From positions 186,001-250,000 of the forward strand of contig NZ_JAUZVZ010000002.1 of assembly GCF_030717845.1 (NCBI RefSeq): a stretch of 64,000 nucleotides of DNA, in the 5' to 3' direction. Numbering within the stretch: position 1 is the first letter of the stretch; each line of letters begins with the position of its first letter. This DNA is from Alkalimonas collagenimarina. Its GTDB lineage: Bacteria > Pseudomonadota > Gammaproteobacteria > Enterobacterales > Alteromonadaceae. Made by a program: the position numbers and the translations under genes. The notes under the pieces were generated by a model. That model was given only the letters and a program-made list of their open reading frames with translations, did not search any database and had not been told where the DNA came from. Below, in pieces: positions 19,190 through 28,916 of this stretch.

Positions 19190-20029
19190 TTATGCAGCCA
19201 GTTTCTGACACAAACGCAGCAAGGTCTCCAGCGCTACACCACTGGTTTTTACCGGGTGGTACGCCAGCCCAATCCTACGTGTTAACCCCGTCATATTAAT
19301 CGGCCGCAGCAATACATCCTGTCGCTGGCGCAATTGCTCAAAATCCGGTACCAAAGCGCAGGCAACGCCTGCGGATACCAAACCCAATGCGTACTCGATG
19401 GTCTGAATGTCGGCCCGGATATCCGGCTCAATGCCTTGACGAACCAACGCCGGATACAGCCGCTGCCAGGCCTCACAGGGGGTGCGCTTAATCAAGGCCA
19501 ATTGGTGAAAGTCCTGCAATTCAATCATTGGTTTTAATGCCAGTGGGTATCCTGCTGGCAGTGCCAGTTGAAATTGATCGTGGTACATGGGCTGAAACTG
19601 TTCACCACTTTTCAGTAACTCTTCGGTAATGATGCGGGCGTCGCAGCTGTCATCCGGCTCCACCAATTGCAATTCAAGTCCCGGCAGCTGCACACTGAAC
19701 TGACGTAACAGATCACTCATTCGTTCGACTCCAAGTGCCCGCACCAGCCCTAAACGAAAGCGAATTTTATCCACTGGCTCGGTAAAAGAGCGCTGCAATG
19801 CCTGAAACTGACTGAGTAAGCGACAGGCATGTCCATACAGCCGCTCACCATCCTCGGTTGGGGTGACTCCTTTAGGCAGACGTTTAAACAGCGTGACATC
19901 CAGTTGCTGTTCCAATTGGCGGATAGCAGCTGACAGCGATGGCTGAGCAATAAAGCACTGACGAGATGCTGCGCTAACACTGCCTTGTTCATACACCGCA
20001 ACAAAGTACTTCAAATGGCGTATATCCAT
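19190..20029 (-). CDS. LysR-family transcriptional regulator, probable regulator of gcdH
   Basis: 279 aa. The N-terminal winged helix-turn-helix (about 1-60: MDIRHLKYFVAVYEQGSVSA then AQPSLSAAIRQLE) is followed by a periplasmic-binding-protein-like effector domain. It is divergent from glutaryl-CoA dehydrogenase, the arrangement of gcdR-gcdH in pseudomonads, so a glutarate or glutaryl-CoA response is likely by context. The effector is not readable from the sequence. Confidence 0.85.
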   Translation of the reverse strand: MDIRHLKYFVAVYEQGSVSAASRQCFIAQPSLSAAIRQLEQQLDVTLFKRLPKGVTPTEDGERLYGHACRLLSQFQALQRSFTEPVDKIRFRLGLVRALGVERMSDLLRQFSVQLPGLELQLVEPDDSCDARIITEELLKSGEQFQPMYHDQFQLALPAGYPLALKPMIELQDFHQLALIKRTPCEAWQRLYPALVRQGIEPDIRADIQTIEYALGLVSAGVACALVPDFEQLRQRQDVLLRPINMTGLTRRIGLAYHPVKTSGVALETLLRLCQKLAA

Positions 20030-20043
20030 AGTTTAAATCTATA

Positions 20044-20098
20044 CCTGCTACAGGATTAATATATTTTAACTTTACACTAAGGCTGGCTAATCTGGCTA
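20044..20098. promoter_or_regulatory. Repeats in the LysR / gcdH divergent region
   Basis: CCTGCTACAGG (20044-20054) is an interrupted palindrome next to the regulator start. Direct repeats CTGGCTA lie at 20083-20089 and 20092-20098, just before gcdH. They are candidate LysR recognition and activation sites by position only. Confidence 0.35.
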
Positions 20099-20139
20099 TA
20101 GAGTAAGTTATGTTTGTTCACCCTGAGGATAACCGCGCC

Positions 20140-21315
20140 ATGAGTAAACCCGTTTTTAACTGGCAAGACCCATTCAATCTATCGGATATGCTGACAGAAG
20201 AGGAGCGGATGATCCGCGACAGCGCGCATCAATATTGTCAGGATCAATTGATGCCACGTATTTTACAGGCCAATCGTCATGAGCATTTTGATCGCCAGAT
20301 CATGAGTGAACTGGGAGAGTTAGGTCTGCTTGGCGCGACATTGCCCGAGGAATATGGCTGCGCTGGTGTTAATCATGTTTGCTATGGTTTGGTTGCGCGC
20401 GAAGTTGAGCGGGTTGACAGTGGTTATCGCAGTGCCATGAGTGTGCAGTCCTCGTTGGTGATGCATCCTATTCATGCCTACGGTACCGAAGCACAACGCC
20501 AGAAATACCTGCCGAAACTGGCCACCGGTGAGTGGGTGGGTTGTTTTGGTTTAACTGAGCCGGATGCCGGCTCTGATCCTGCCAGCATGCGTACTACCGC
20601 GAAAAAAGTCGCCGGTGGTTATGTGCTGAATGGTAGCAAGATGTGGATCACCAATTCGCCCATCGCGGATGTATTCGTGGTCTGGGCCAAGCTCGAAGGC
20701 GAGATCCGAGGCTTTGTGCTGGATAAAGGCATGAAGGGGCTGACGGCACCAAAAATTGAAGGCAAGTTTTCACTGCGCGCTTCGATTACAGGCGAGATTG
20801 TGATGGATCAGGTTGAAGTGCCTGAAGATGCATTATTACCCAATGTCAGTGGGTTAAAAGGGCCTTTTGGTTGTTTGAACAAAGCTCGCTACGGCATCGG
20901 CTGGGGTGCATTGGGAGCTGCTGAGTTTTGCTGGCATGCCGCCCGCCAATACACGCTGGACCGCATCCAATTTAATCGACCACTGGCTGCAACTCAATTG
21001 GTACAGAAAAAACTAGCTGATATGCAAACCGACATCAGCCTTGGTTTGCTGGGTTGTCTGCAAGCTGGTCGAATGATGGATGCTGGTGTGCTGGCGCCAG
21101 AGACCATTTCGCTGATTAAGCGCAACTCTTGTGGCAAGGCACTGGAGATTGCCCGCATCGCTCGTGATATGCATGGTGGTAATGGGATAGCTGACGAATA
21201 TCATGTTATCCGGCATGTGATGAATTTAGAAGCGGTCAATACTTACGAAGGCACTCATGATGTTCATGCCTTGATCCTTGGGCGGGCTCAGACTGGTTTA
21301 CAAGCCTTTAGTTAA
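20140..21315 (+). CDS. gcdH: Glutaryl-CoA dehydrogenase
   Basis: FAD enzyme that oxidises and decarboxylates glutaryl-CoA to crotonyl-CoA in lysine and tryptophan breakdown. 391 aa from the ATG at 20140 ([18 protein letters not shown]), with GAGGA upstream; an in-frame ATG at 20110 is possible. Acyl-CoA dehydrogenase motifs: [40 protein letters not shown]. The catalytic base is Glu370 in [17 protein letters not shown]. The next gene, an E1 dehydrogenase, starts 63 bases downstream. Confidence 0.93.
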   Translation: MSKPVFNWQDPFNLSDMLTEEERMIRDSAHQYCQDQLMPRILQANRHEHFDRQIMSELGELGLLGATLPEEYGCAGVNHVCYGLVAREVERVDSGYRSAMSVQSSLVMHPIHAYGTEAQRQKYLPKLATGEWVGCFGLTEPDAGSDPASMRTTAKKVAGGYVLNGSKMWITNSPIADVFVVWAKLEGEIRGFVLDKGMKGLTAPKIEGKFSLRASITGEIVMDQVEVPEDALLPNVSGLKGPFGCLNKARYGIGWGALGAAEFCWHAARQYTLDRIQFNRPLAATQLVQKKLADMQTDISLGLLGCLQAGRMMDAGVLAPETISLIKRNSCGKALEIARIARDMHGGNGIADEYHVIRHVMNLEAVNTYEGTHDVHALILGRAQTGLQAFS

Positions 21316-21378
21316 TCAGCTGATACCGCTTGGAGCTATCTGACGGATTGCTTCGGGCTGATTTTGGCAGGAGTACGC

Positions 21379-23592
21379 ATGGCTGTTCAACAACACCCTT
21401 GGTTCATCGGTTTTCTGCAGCAGATCAGAGACGGACAATTACCAGAGACGGCAACCGGGCTGGATGGTTTAACCGCTGCGCAGTTGTTTGACTTGTTTGA
21501 AACGCAGTGGCAGAGCCGTTTATTGGATTTACGCTCGCGTTTGATGCAAGCCAAAGGCCAAAGCTTTTATACCATTGGCAGCAGTGGTCATGAAGCCAAT
21601 GCTGCTGTTGCGGCAGCTTTACGCCCAACTGATCCTGCTTTTTTACATTATCGAAGTGGCGCCTTTTTTCTGCAACGAAGCAAGCAAGTGCCGGGGCAAA
21701 CGCCTTTGCACGATATGCTATTGTCCTTTGCGGCGTCATCAGATGACCCGATCTCAGGTGGTCGTCATAAGGTGCTCGGCAGTCTGGCGCTAAACGTACC
21801 GCCACAAACCAGTACCATTGCCTCGCATTTACCTAAAGCCGTCGGCACTGCTTTTGCCATCGCGCTTAGTCAGCGTTTGCATTTTGAGGGGCAGTGGCCA
21901 GCCGATAGCATTGCCTATTGTAGCTTTGGTGATGCCTCGCTCAATCACTCCACTGCGCAGGGGGCTTTGAATGCGGCAAGCTGGACGGCATTTCAGCAGG
22001 TGCCTTTGCCGATGCTGTTTGTTTGTGAAGATAATGGCCTCGGTATCTCTACCCCAACACCGGTGGGCTGGGTGCAACAAAGCTTAACGCAACGCCCTGA
22101 ACTAAAATACTTTGTCGCTGATAGCCGTGATATCGCTGGTTGTTATCGGGTGGCCTGTGAGGCTGCCAACTATGTGCGGCGTAAGCGTAAGCCTGCGGTA
22201 TTGCATTTGGCGACAGTGCGTTTGTTTGGCCATGCCGGTTCGGATGCGGAAGTGGCCTATCGTAAAAAAGAGCGTATTGCCGATGAACTTGCACTGGATC
22301 CGTTGGCCTTTATCACCGCTCAGGTGCTGCAACAGGGCTTGATGTCAGCGTATCAGCTAGCCGATTGGTTGGAGCAACTCGACAGCCAGATAGAGCGGAT
22401 CGCCGATGTGGCGGCAAGCCGGCCGAAATTAACCTCAGCAGCCGCCGTGATGGCCTCGATTGCGCCGGTACGACCGGTAAGCCCTGCTCCAGCTTTGCTG
22501 AGTGAGGGGGAGCGTACAGAGCTGTTCTCATTCGACAAACACAACCTGAATAAACCCCAGCATCTGGCGAAACTTCTGAACTGGACTTTGCATGATCTGA
22601 TGGCGCAATACCGCCACATCGTGATGTGCGGTGAAGATGTGGCGAAAAAGGGTGGGGTCTATAATGTCAGCCAGCATCTGGTGCATGCCTTTGGTTACAA
22701 TCGCGTGATCAATACCTTGCTGGATGAGCAAAGTATTCTTGGTTTGGCGATTGGCTTGGCGCAGCAGGGGTTTATTGCCATGCCGGAAATCCAGTTTTTG
22801 GCCTATGTACACAATGCGGAAGATCAGATCCGTGGAGAAGCCGCTACCTTGCCATTTTTCTCCAACGGCCAGTATCACAATGGCATGGTGATCCGCATTG
22901 CAGGGTTAGCCTATCAAAAAGGCTTCGGTGGCCACTTTCATAATGACAATTCTTTTGCCGTGTTTCGAGATATTCCGGGACTTATTTTGTTATGTCCTTC
23001 GCACGGTGAGGATGCGGCTTTGTTACTGCGTCAGGCCGTGCAGCTAGCGCATCAGCAAAAGCGACTGGTGATTTTTTTAGAGCCTATTGCTTTGTATATG
23101 ACACGGGATTTGCTGACTGCTGGTGATGGCGGCTGGCTGCGGGACTACCCGACGCCAGACTGCAGTGTGCCGGCTTTGGGCGAGCCTGCTGTCTATGGTG
23201 ACAGTGATGAGCTATGCATTATCAGTTATGCCAATGGCTATTATTTGTCGTGTCAGGCTGAAGCTGAGTTACGTCAGCAAGGGGTTCAGATCCGCTTGAT
23301 TGATTTACGCTGCCTGATCCCTTTGCATATCGACGCTATTATAACTGCGATAGGCTCATGTCAAAAAGTGCTGATTGTCGATGAGTGCCGCCGCCGAGGC
23401 TCCGTCAGTGAAGAGCTGTTTACCTTACTGCATGAAACCAAACCCAATACCTTCCAGGTAGAGCGGATCACAGCAGAAGATAGTTTTATTCCGCTGGGAG
23501 CCGCAGCCTATCAGGTGTTGCCGTCAGCTGAGCAGATCAAACAACAGGTACTGAGCATGCTAAACCGTCAGCCACAGGAGCAACAGGCATGA
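21379..23592 (+). CDS. Fused alpha/beta 2-oxoacid dehydrogenase E1 component
   Basis: Thiamine-diphosphate enzyme of 737 aa. Residues about 1-370 are an E1-alpha-like half and about 385-735 an E1-beta-like half, fused in one chain. The ThDP motif is modified: GDAS (from residue 184) and EDNG (217-220) replace the usual GDG and NN. The beta half has CGEDVAKKGGVY and MPEIQFLAYVHNAEDQIRGE, with FGGHFHNDNS corresponding to the catalytic histidine loop. AGGAG before the ATG at 21379 fixes the start. No E2 or E3 gene is nearby. It overlaps the next gene by ATGA. The substrate is unknown; branched-chain-type 2-oxoacids are the nearest guess. Confidence 0.8.
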   Translation: MAVQQHPWFIGFLQQIRDGQLPETATGLDGLTAAQLFDLFETQWQSRLLDLRSRLMQAKGQSFYTIGSSGHEANAAVAAALRPTDPAFLHYRSGAFFLQRSKQVPGQTPLHDMLLSFAASSDDPISGGRHKVLGSLALNVPPQTSTIASHLPKAVGTAFAIALSQRLHFEGQWPADSIAYCSFGDASLNHSTAQGALNAASWTAFQQVPLPMLFVCEDNGLGISTPTPVGWVQQSLTQRPELKYFVADSRDIAGCYRVACEAANYVRRKRKPAVLHLATVRLFGHAGSDAEVAYRKKERIADELALDPLAFITAQVLQQGLMSAYQLADWLEQLDSQIERIADVAASRPKLTSAAAVMASIAPVRPVSPAPALLSEGERTELFSFDKHNLNKPQHLAKLLNWTLHDLMAQYRHIVMCGEDVAKKGGVYNVSQHLVHAFGYNRVINTLLDEQSILGLAIGLAQQGFIAMPEIQFLAYVHNAEDQIRGEAATLPFFSNGQYHNGMVIRIAGLAYQKGFGGHFHNDNSFAVFRDIPGLILLCPSHGEDAALLLRQAVQLAHQQKRLVIFLEPIALYMTRDLLTAGDGGWLRDYPTPDCSVPALGEPAVYGDSDELCIISYANGYYLSCQAEAELRQQGVQIRLIDLRCLIPLHIDAIITAIGSCQKVLIVDECRRRGSVSEELFTLLHETKPNTFQVERITAEDSFIPLGAAAYQVLPSAEQIKQQVLSMLNRQPQEQQA

Positions 23593-24614
23593 AAAAAACG
23601 GCTGTGCTGGTCTGTCCTGGGCGGGGCACTTACAATAAATCAGAACTTGGCAGCATCCAACGGCTGCATAATGATAAAGCGGCGACTTTACAGCAGTTTG
23701 ATCAAGCACGCACAGCGCTTGGGCTTGCTAAGGTCAGCGAACTGGATCAGCAGCCACACTATTCCAGTCGTGTGCATCAGCAGGCTGAAAACGCGGCAGG
23801 GTTGATCTTTGCGGCCGGAGTACTGGATTATCAGAGCATTGATGTCGAAAAGTACGATATTGTGGCGATCACAGGTAACTCGATGGGTTGGTATACGGCG
23901 TTATGTTGTGCTGGCAGTTGGCAACCTAAAGCCGCCATGCAGCACGTCAGTCATATGGCTCGGCTAACTGCAAACGCAGCAGGAGCTCAGTGTATCTACC
24001 CGGTAGTTAATGCAGAATGGCAGCCAGATGCAGCCAAACAACAAGCGGTTAGGGCGGTGTTAGCAAAGTATCCGGGAGAACTATTCCCGTCCATTCAATT
24101 TGGTGGTTATGCTGTGCTGGCTGGAACCGAAGCCGCCGTACATGCTGCGGTTCAGCAATTGCCGAAAGTAGATGATCGCTTCCCGATGATACTACCTGGT
24201 CATGCTGGTTTTCATTCACCGTTGATGCAAGAGGCCGCTCAGCAAGCATTGCTCGATATACCTTCGCAAGCATTCAACCGACCTCAGCAACCACTGATCG
24301 ATGGCTGCGGTCATATCTGGCAGCCATTTTCAACGACTGCTGAGGCATTGCAGCGCTATACCTTAGATAGACAAGTGCAAGGGCATTTTGATTTTTCGCT
24401 GGCGCTGGAGGTGGCTATGAAAGAGTTTGCACCCGATCATGTTATTTTGCTCGGGCCGGGTTCAGGGCTGGGTGGCGCAGTAGCGCAAACGTTGATCCGC
24501 TTAAATTGGCAGGGCATAGATTCAAAACAAGATTTTGTGCAGCAGCAAGCATCCAATCAGCCATTGGTGCTATCGATGGCAATACCTGAGCAGCGAGCCT
24601 TGCTACTCCTCTAA
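23589..24614 (+). CDS. FabD-like (malonyl-CoA:ACP transacylase family) acyltransferase
   Basis: 341 aa with an alpha/beta-hydrolase-like acyltransferase fold. The nucleophile elbow is GNSMGWY with Ser98 (family GHSxGE), and the catalytic histidine candidates are His205 and His209 in PGHAGFHSPL. The N-terminal VCPGRGTYNKSELG resembles the FPGQG start of FabD. It is not the housekeeping fabD, which sits in a fab cluster elsewhere in such genomes. Coupled translation with the fused E1 implies a shared pathway, possibly moving an acyl group to or from CoA or a carrier protein. That is inference. Confidence 0.7.
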   Translation: MKKTAVLVCPGRGTYNKSELGSIQRLHNDKAATLQQFDQARTALGLAKVSELDQQPHYSSRVHQQAENAAGLIFAAGVLDYQSIDVEKYDIVAITGNSMGWYTALCCAGSWQPKAAMQHVSHMARLTANAAGAQCIYPVVNAEWQPDAAKQQAVRAVLAKYPGELFPSIQFGGYAVLAGTEAAVHAAVQQLPKVDDRFPMILPGHAGFHSPLMQEAAQQALLDIPSQAFNRPQQPLIDGCGHIWQPFSTTAEALQRYTLDRQVQGHFDFSLALEVAMKEFAPDHVILLGPGSGLGGAVAQTLIRLNWQGIDSKQDFVQQQASNQPLVLSMAIPEQRALLLL

Positions 24615-24636
24615 CAGGATGTTGGCTAAAGTATTT

Positions 24637-24661
24637 AATTCTGTAATTTTATTACAGAATT
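24637..24661. repeat. AT-rich perfect inverted repeat after the E1/acyltransferase pair
   Basis: Eleven-bp perfect arms, AATTCTGTAAT (24637-24647) and ATTACAGAATT (24651-24661), with a TTT loop. It may end the upstream transcript or serve as an operator for proB. Confidence 0.6.
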
Positions 24662-24848
24662 ATTATGCGTATTGTCAAGTCATTCCGCTTAAAAATTAAC
24701 CAGTTAATTTATTTGCCTGAATAAATATCTGTTTATTATGGATATTTTTTCTTGTTATTTTGTCTATAAGCTGTTCATTTTCTGTCAGCCACTGGAGCTA
24801 AGTTACAATTTTTGCTATCATGCCCTCGGTTTAAAGAACGGAGGAGAT

Positions 24849-25976
24849 ATGTTGAACCCATCCTGGCGTCGCATAGTGCTAAAAGTAGGTAGCGCTTTAA
24901 TTGCGCCAGACCACCAAGCTGGTTGTAGTGAAAAATACCTTGGTCCTATCGCTGATTATATTCGTAAATGCCGTGAGCAAGGCATTGAAGTTATTCTTGT
25001 TTCTTCTGGCAGCGTAGCTGCAGGTCGACATCATTTCAATTTTAACCATCATCGTGTACCGATTGCCTTAAAACGGGCGATGGCAGCGGTTGGCCAAAAT
25101 CAAATGATGAATTTCTGGTCAAATTGTTTCGACTTCCCGTGTGCTCAGGTCTTGCTGACTCATGGCGACTTGAGTGATCGGGTTCGTCATGTCAATGTGC
25201 GCAATACCTTAAGACGTTTGCTTGATCATCAGATTTTACCCATTGTGAATGAGAACGACACCATCGCAACGGAAGAAATTAAAGTAGGTGACAATGACAA
25301 CCTGGCCGCTATGGTAGCGACGGTTGCTGACGCAGATGCTCTGATCATTTGTTCGGATATTACCGGGCTGTTTACAGCGGATCCTAATAAAGATCCATCA
25401 GCTAAGCTGATTCCGGAAGTGCGGACCATTGATGAGAGCATTTATAAACTGGCCGGTGGATCCAGTTCGAGTGTCGGTACCGGTGGTATGCGTACCAAAA
25501 TACAGGCGGCTGAAAAAGCCACAGCTCATGGTGTAGATACCCTGATTGTGGATGGTCACCAACAGGATACTTTTACCCGGCTATTAGAGGGGTATAACCC
25601 AGGTACCATTTTATATGGTCACAAAGACCCCATGTCAGGCAAAAAACACTGGGTTCGTCACACCCTGCGGGCCAAAGGTGAAATATGGGTTGATGATGGC
25701 TGTGTCAAAGCATTACGCAATCAAGGCGCTTCACTACTGTGTAGTGGTATTGTAGATGTTCGCGGTGAGTTTGAGCCGGGCGATGCTGTTATTGTCCGCT
25801 GTGGTCTGGGCAAAGTATCCATCGCCAAAGGCGTCAGCCGCTATAGTGCCCGTGAACTGTTTACCATCAAAGGCCAGCAAACGAGTGAGATCGTAGAAAG
25901 CTTGGGCGACAGTGCGCCTGGTAACGCTTACGAAGTAATTCACCGTGATGAAATGACTTTATTGGAGAGATTATGA
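24849..25976 (+). CDS. proB: Glutamate 5-kinase
   Basis: First step of proline synthesis, ATP-dependent phosphorylation of glutamate, feedback-inhibited by proline in the family. 375 aa from the ATG at 24849, set by GGAGGAG; the frame to 24738 is non-conserved. The amino-acid-kinase domain has RRIVLKVGSALI, VSSGSVAAGR, NENDTIATEEIKVGDND and GTGGMRTKIQAAEKA. The C-terminal PUA domain starts about residue 280. It overlaps proA by four bases. Confidence 0.95.
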   Translation: MLNPSWRRIVLKVGSALIAPDHQAGCSEKYLGPIADYIRKCREQGIEVILVSSGSVAAGRHHFNFNHHRVPIALKRAMAAVGQNQMMNFWSNCFDFPCAQVLLTHGDLSDRVRHVNVRNTLRRLLDHQILPIVNENDTIATEEIKVGDNDNLAAMVATVADADALIICSDITGLFTADPNKDPSAKLIPEVRTIDESIYKLAGGSSSSVGTGGMRTKIQAAEKATAHGVDTLIVDGHQQDTFTRLLEGYNPGTILYGHKDPMSGKKHWVRHTLRAKGEIWVDDGCVKALRNQGASLLCSGIVDVRGEFEPGDAVIVRCGLGKVSIAKGVSRYSARELFTIKGQQTSEIVESLGDSAPGNAYEVIHRDEMTLLERL

Positions 25977-27223
25977 GTACCCTTAGCGCGGCGCAATTAG
26001 CCGCTCAGGCTGCCAAAGCAGCCAAAGCTGTCGCCCATTTGTCGACAGAACAAAAGAATTATGTGTTGCAAAGCATGGCCAACGCCATTCGCTCAGCAAC
26101 CCCTGCTATTTTAACCGCCAATGCTGCTGAACTGGACATCGCGAAAACGAATGATACCAGCCCGGCGATGCTGGATCGTTTAACATTAAATCCTGAGCGG
26201 ATCGAAGCCATGGCTGCTGCCATCGAACAAATTATTCATTTACCAGATCCGGTTGGCAGCAAACGCTTTATTGAAGAGCGTCCTAATGGCATTCGCATTG
26301 AAAAACGCCGCATTCCATTAGGTGTGATTTGCATGATTTATGAAGCCCGGCCCAATGTCACGGCCGATGCTGGCGCCTTGTGCTTTAAATCCGGTAATGC
26401 TGTTATCTTGCGTTGTGGTCGTGAGGCCATTCAAACCAGTATGGCGATTGCTAAAGCCATGCATCAGGCCTTGGCTGAGCATAATTTACCGGAAGATGTG
26501 GTCACCATTGTGCCCGATCCAGATCGTCAGTTAATGCTTGATTTAATTCAGCAAGATCAATTCATTGACTTGGTGATCCCTCGTGGCGGCGAAGGGCTTA
26601 TCCGCTTTGTCACCGAGCATAGCCGGGTACCCGTGATCCAGCACTTTAAAGGCGTTTGTCATTTATACATTGATCAAAGTGCTGATCTCAATATGGCCTT
26701 AGAGTTACTGGTGAATGGTAAAGTACAGCGCCCCGGTGTATGTAATGCTTTAGAGGGCTTATTGGTCAACAAACATCAGGCTGCTGATTTCCTGCCGATG
26801 GTTGCAGCCGCTTTTGCCAAACATCAGGTGAAAGTGCATGCCTGTGATCGTAGTATCAGCTATTTTGAAGGTGCTGAGCCGATTGCTGAGCAGGATTTTG
26901 GCCAGGAATATCTGGCGCCTGAGATTGCCATTCGGGTGGTGGATGATTTAGACGCTGCTATGGCGCATATTGATCAGTTTGGTAGCTACCACACTGAGGT
27001 GATCTGTACGCAGGATCAAGCCAGCGCCGATACCTTTATCAATCAGGTGGATGCGGCTGTGGTCATGCACAACGCTTCGTCACGCTTCTCAGACGGCGGT
27101 GAGTTGGGCTTAGGTGCTGAAATTGGCATCTCAACTAGCAAACTGCACGCATACGGCCCGATGGGCTTAGAAGCCCTGACCACCGAGCGCTTTGTCGTCA
27201 CTGGCCAGGGCCAGACGCGTTAA
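25973..27223 (+). CDS. proA: Gamma-glutamyl phosphate reductase
   Basis: Second step of proline synthesis, NADPH reduction of glutamyl-5-phosphate to the semialdehyde. 416 aa with the aldehyde-dehydrogenase fold. Motifs: GVICMIYEARPNVTADAG, KSGNAVILRCGREA, and the catalytic cysteine in RPGVCNALEGLL. The C-terminal signature is SSRFSDGGELGLGAEIGIST. The ATGA overlap with proB indicates a coupled operon that ends in a terminator. Confidence 0.96.
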   Translation: MSTLSAAQLAAQAAKAAKAVAHLSTEQKNYVLQSMANAIRSATPAILTANAAELDIAKTNDTSPAMLDRLTLNPERIEAMAAAIEQIIHLPDPVGSKRFIEERPNGIRIEKRRIPLGVICMIYEARPNVTADAGALCFKSGNAVILRCGREAIQTSMAIAKAMHQALAEHNLPEDVVTIVPDPDRQLMLDLIQQDQFIDLVIPRGGEGLIRFVTEHSRVPVIQHFKGVCHLYIDQSADLNMALELLVNGKVQRPGVCNALEGLLVNKHQAADFLPMVAAAFAKHQVKVHACDRSISYFEGAEPIAEQDFGQEYLAPEIAIRVVDDLDAAMAHIDQFGSYHTEVICTQDQASADTFINQVDAAVVMHNASSRFSDGGELGLGAEIGISTSKLHAYGPMGLEALTTERFVVTGQGQTR

Positions 27224-27248
27224 GTAGTCAAAAACTTTATTTCGTTGT

Positions 27249-27276
27249 AAAGCCACCTTCGGGTGGCTTTCTTTTT
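27249..27276 (+). terminator. Rho-independent terminator of proBA
   Basis: AAAGCCACC (27249-27257), TTCG loop, GGTGGCTTT (27262-27270), then CTTTTT. Confidence 0.93.
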
Positions 27277-27329
27277 CAAGGCATTATGCACATGAATAGG
27301 GTTCCGTGAATGAAACTCATGCTAGGGGC

Positions 27330-27358
27330 TCGACGTGGAGATTTTCGCCCGCTATAAT
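27330..27358 (+). promoter_or_regulatory. Sigma-70 promoter of tig
   Basis: TCGACG (27330-27335), 17-base spacer, perfect TATAAT (27353-27358), leaving a leader of about 100 bases before tig. Confidence 0.7.
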
Positions 27359-27466
27359 GCCGCGTCCTATTTAACTACAAGTCTGTTGAGCTGCGGCTCT
27401 GGCGAGAATCAGGCTCGATTATTTCGGCGTTCTTTAAGCGCCTGAATTTGATTTTGAGGTAACAAG

Positions 27467-28780
27467 ATGCAAGTTTCTGTGGAAACCACCCAAGGGTTAG
27501 AGCGCCGCTTAACCATTACAGTACCGGCCGAGGCCATTCAGTCTGAAGTTAAAAACCGTTTGCGTGATCTGGCCAGGCGTCAGCGTATTGATGGTTTTCG
27601 TCCAGGCAAAGCACCTATTTCGATTATTCAAAAACGTTATGGTCAAGCTGTGTTGCAGGAGGTCGCTTCTGAGCAAATGCAGCGTCACTTCTACGAAGCT
27701 ATTGTTGCAGAAAAGCTAACCCCAGCGGGCTCACCGTCTTTTGCTCCTGAGGCACTAGAGGATGGTAAAGACCTGCAGTTTGCGGCGACCTTCGAAGTGT
27801 ACCCTGAGGTCGAAGTTCAGGCGCTGGATAAAGTAGAAATTAGCAAGCCGGTCGTTGAAATCAGCGATAAAGATCTGGATAAAATGCTGGATACGCTGCG
27901 TAAGCAACACGCGAGCTGGGCTGAGAAGAAAGGCAAGGCGGCTAAGAAAGACCGTATTACCATGGATTTTGTGGGTAGTATCGATGGTGAAGAGTTTGAA
28001 GGTGGTAAAGCGACCGATTTCGCGCTGGAACTGGGCCAGGGTAAAATGATCCCTGGCTTTGAAGATGGCCTGATTGGCAAAAAAGCCGGTGAAGAGACGA
28101 CGCTTGATGTTACTTTCCCAGATGATTACCATGCAGAAAACCTGAAAGGTAAAGCGGCTAGCTTTGCCGTTACCGTTAAACTGGTTGAAAAACAAGTGCT
28201 GCCTGAACTGAATGACGAGTTTGCAGCACTGTTCGGTTTAGCTGAAGCAACGGTTGATGCACTGAAAGTTGAAGTACGCAAAAACATGGAACGTGAGCTG
28301 AAGCAAACGGTTCGTGGCAAAGTAAAAGAGCAGGTTATTAAAGGCCTGCTGGCGAATAACGAAGTTGACGTGCCTTCTTCACTGGTAGCTGGCGAAGTTG
28401 AGGTTTTGCGTAAGCAAGCGATGCAGCGTTTTGGCAAGAACATGGATCCATCTCAGCTTCCTGAATTACCGGCTTCTTTGTTTGAAGAGCAGGCTAAAGA
28501 TCGCGTAAAAGTCGGTTTGTTGCTGGGTGAAATCATCAAAGTAAACGAGCTGAAAGTGGATGAAAAGCGTGTCCAAGAGCTGATTGAAGATGTGGCTTCT
28601 GCCTATGAAGATCCACAAGAAGTAGTGCAGTACTACAACAGCAATCAAGAGATGTTGCAAAGCATGCGCAATGTAGCGTTAGAAGATCAAGCCATTGAGT
28701 TTGTCTTGAGTAAAGCGACGGTAACTGAAGAAGCCGCTAAGTTCGATGACATCATGAACCCTCAGCAGGCGGCCAATTAA
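27467..28780 (+). CDS. tig: Trigger factor
   Basis: Ribosome-associated chaperone and prolyl isomerase. 437 aa. The N-terminal ribosome-binding domain contains [17 protein letters not shown] (about 44-60; the family motif is GFRxGKxP). The FKBP-type PPIase domain lies around 150-245 ([20 protein letters not shown]). The C-terminal chaperone arms follow. A strong ribosome site (GAGG) precedes it. It heads the tig-clpP-clpX-lon block. Confidence 0.96.
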   Translation: MQVSVETTQGLERRLTITVPAEAIQSEVKNRLRDLARRQRIDGFRPGKAPISIIQKRYGQAVLQEVASEQMQRHFYEAIVAEKLTPAGSPSFAPEALEDGKDLQFAATFEVYPEVEVQALDKVEISKPVVEISDKDLDKMLDTLRKQHASWAEKKGKAAKKDRITMDFVGSIDGEEFEGGKATDFALELGQGKMIPGFEDGLIGKKAGEETTLDVTFPDDYHAENLKGKAASFAVTVKLVEKQVLPELNDEFAALFGLAEATVDALKVEVRKNMERELKQTVRGKVKEQVIKGLLANNEVDVPSSLVAGEVEVLRKQAMQRFGKNMDPSQLPELPASLFEEQAKDRVKVGLLLGEIIKVNELKVDEKRVQELIEDVASAYEDPQEVVQYYNSNQEMLQSMRNVALEDQAIEFVLSKATVTEEAAKFDDIMNPQQAAN

Positions 28781-28783
28781 TTT

Positions 28784-28810
28784 CCATTCTGAAACCTTGT
28801 TTCGGATGGC
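28784..28810 (+). other. Stem-loop directly after tig
   Basis: CCATTCTGAAAC pairs with GTTTCGGATGG around loop CTT, with one bulge. It lies between the tig stop and the terminator at 28847 and could protect the mRNA 3' end. Confidence 0.5.
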
Positions 28811-28846
28811 CACTTAGCATTGACTTCTGTGGGTAAGGCAGTTTTA

Positions 28847-28881
28847 ATGGCTCGGACATTTTGTTCGGGCCATTTTATTTT
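28847..28881 (+). terminator. Rho-independent terminator between tig and clpP
   Basis: ATGGCTCGGAC (28847-28857), loop ATTTT, GTTCGGGCCAT (28863-28873), 11 bp with two G-U pairs, followed by TTTATTTT. Confidence 0.8.
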
Positions 28882-28916
28882 CAGGCGGACTACCGCCAGT
28901 CGTTAGGATACTATCT

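Noticed and set aside
21379-23592. Reading the fused E1 as a tungsten formylmethanofuran dehydrogenase, a label sometimes attached to such proteins
   Set aside because: The sequence shows alpha and beta halves of a ThDP-dependent 2-oxoacid dehydrogenase and no molybdopterin or tungsten motifs.
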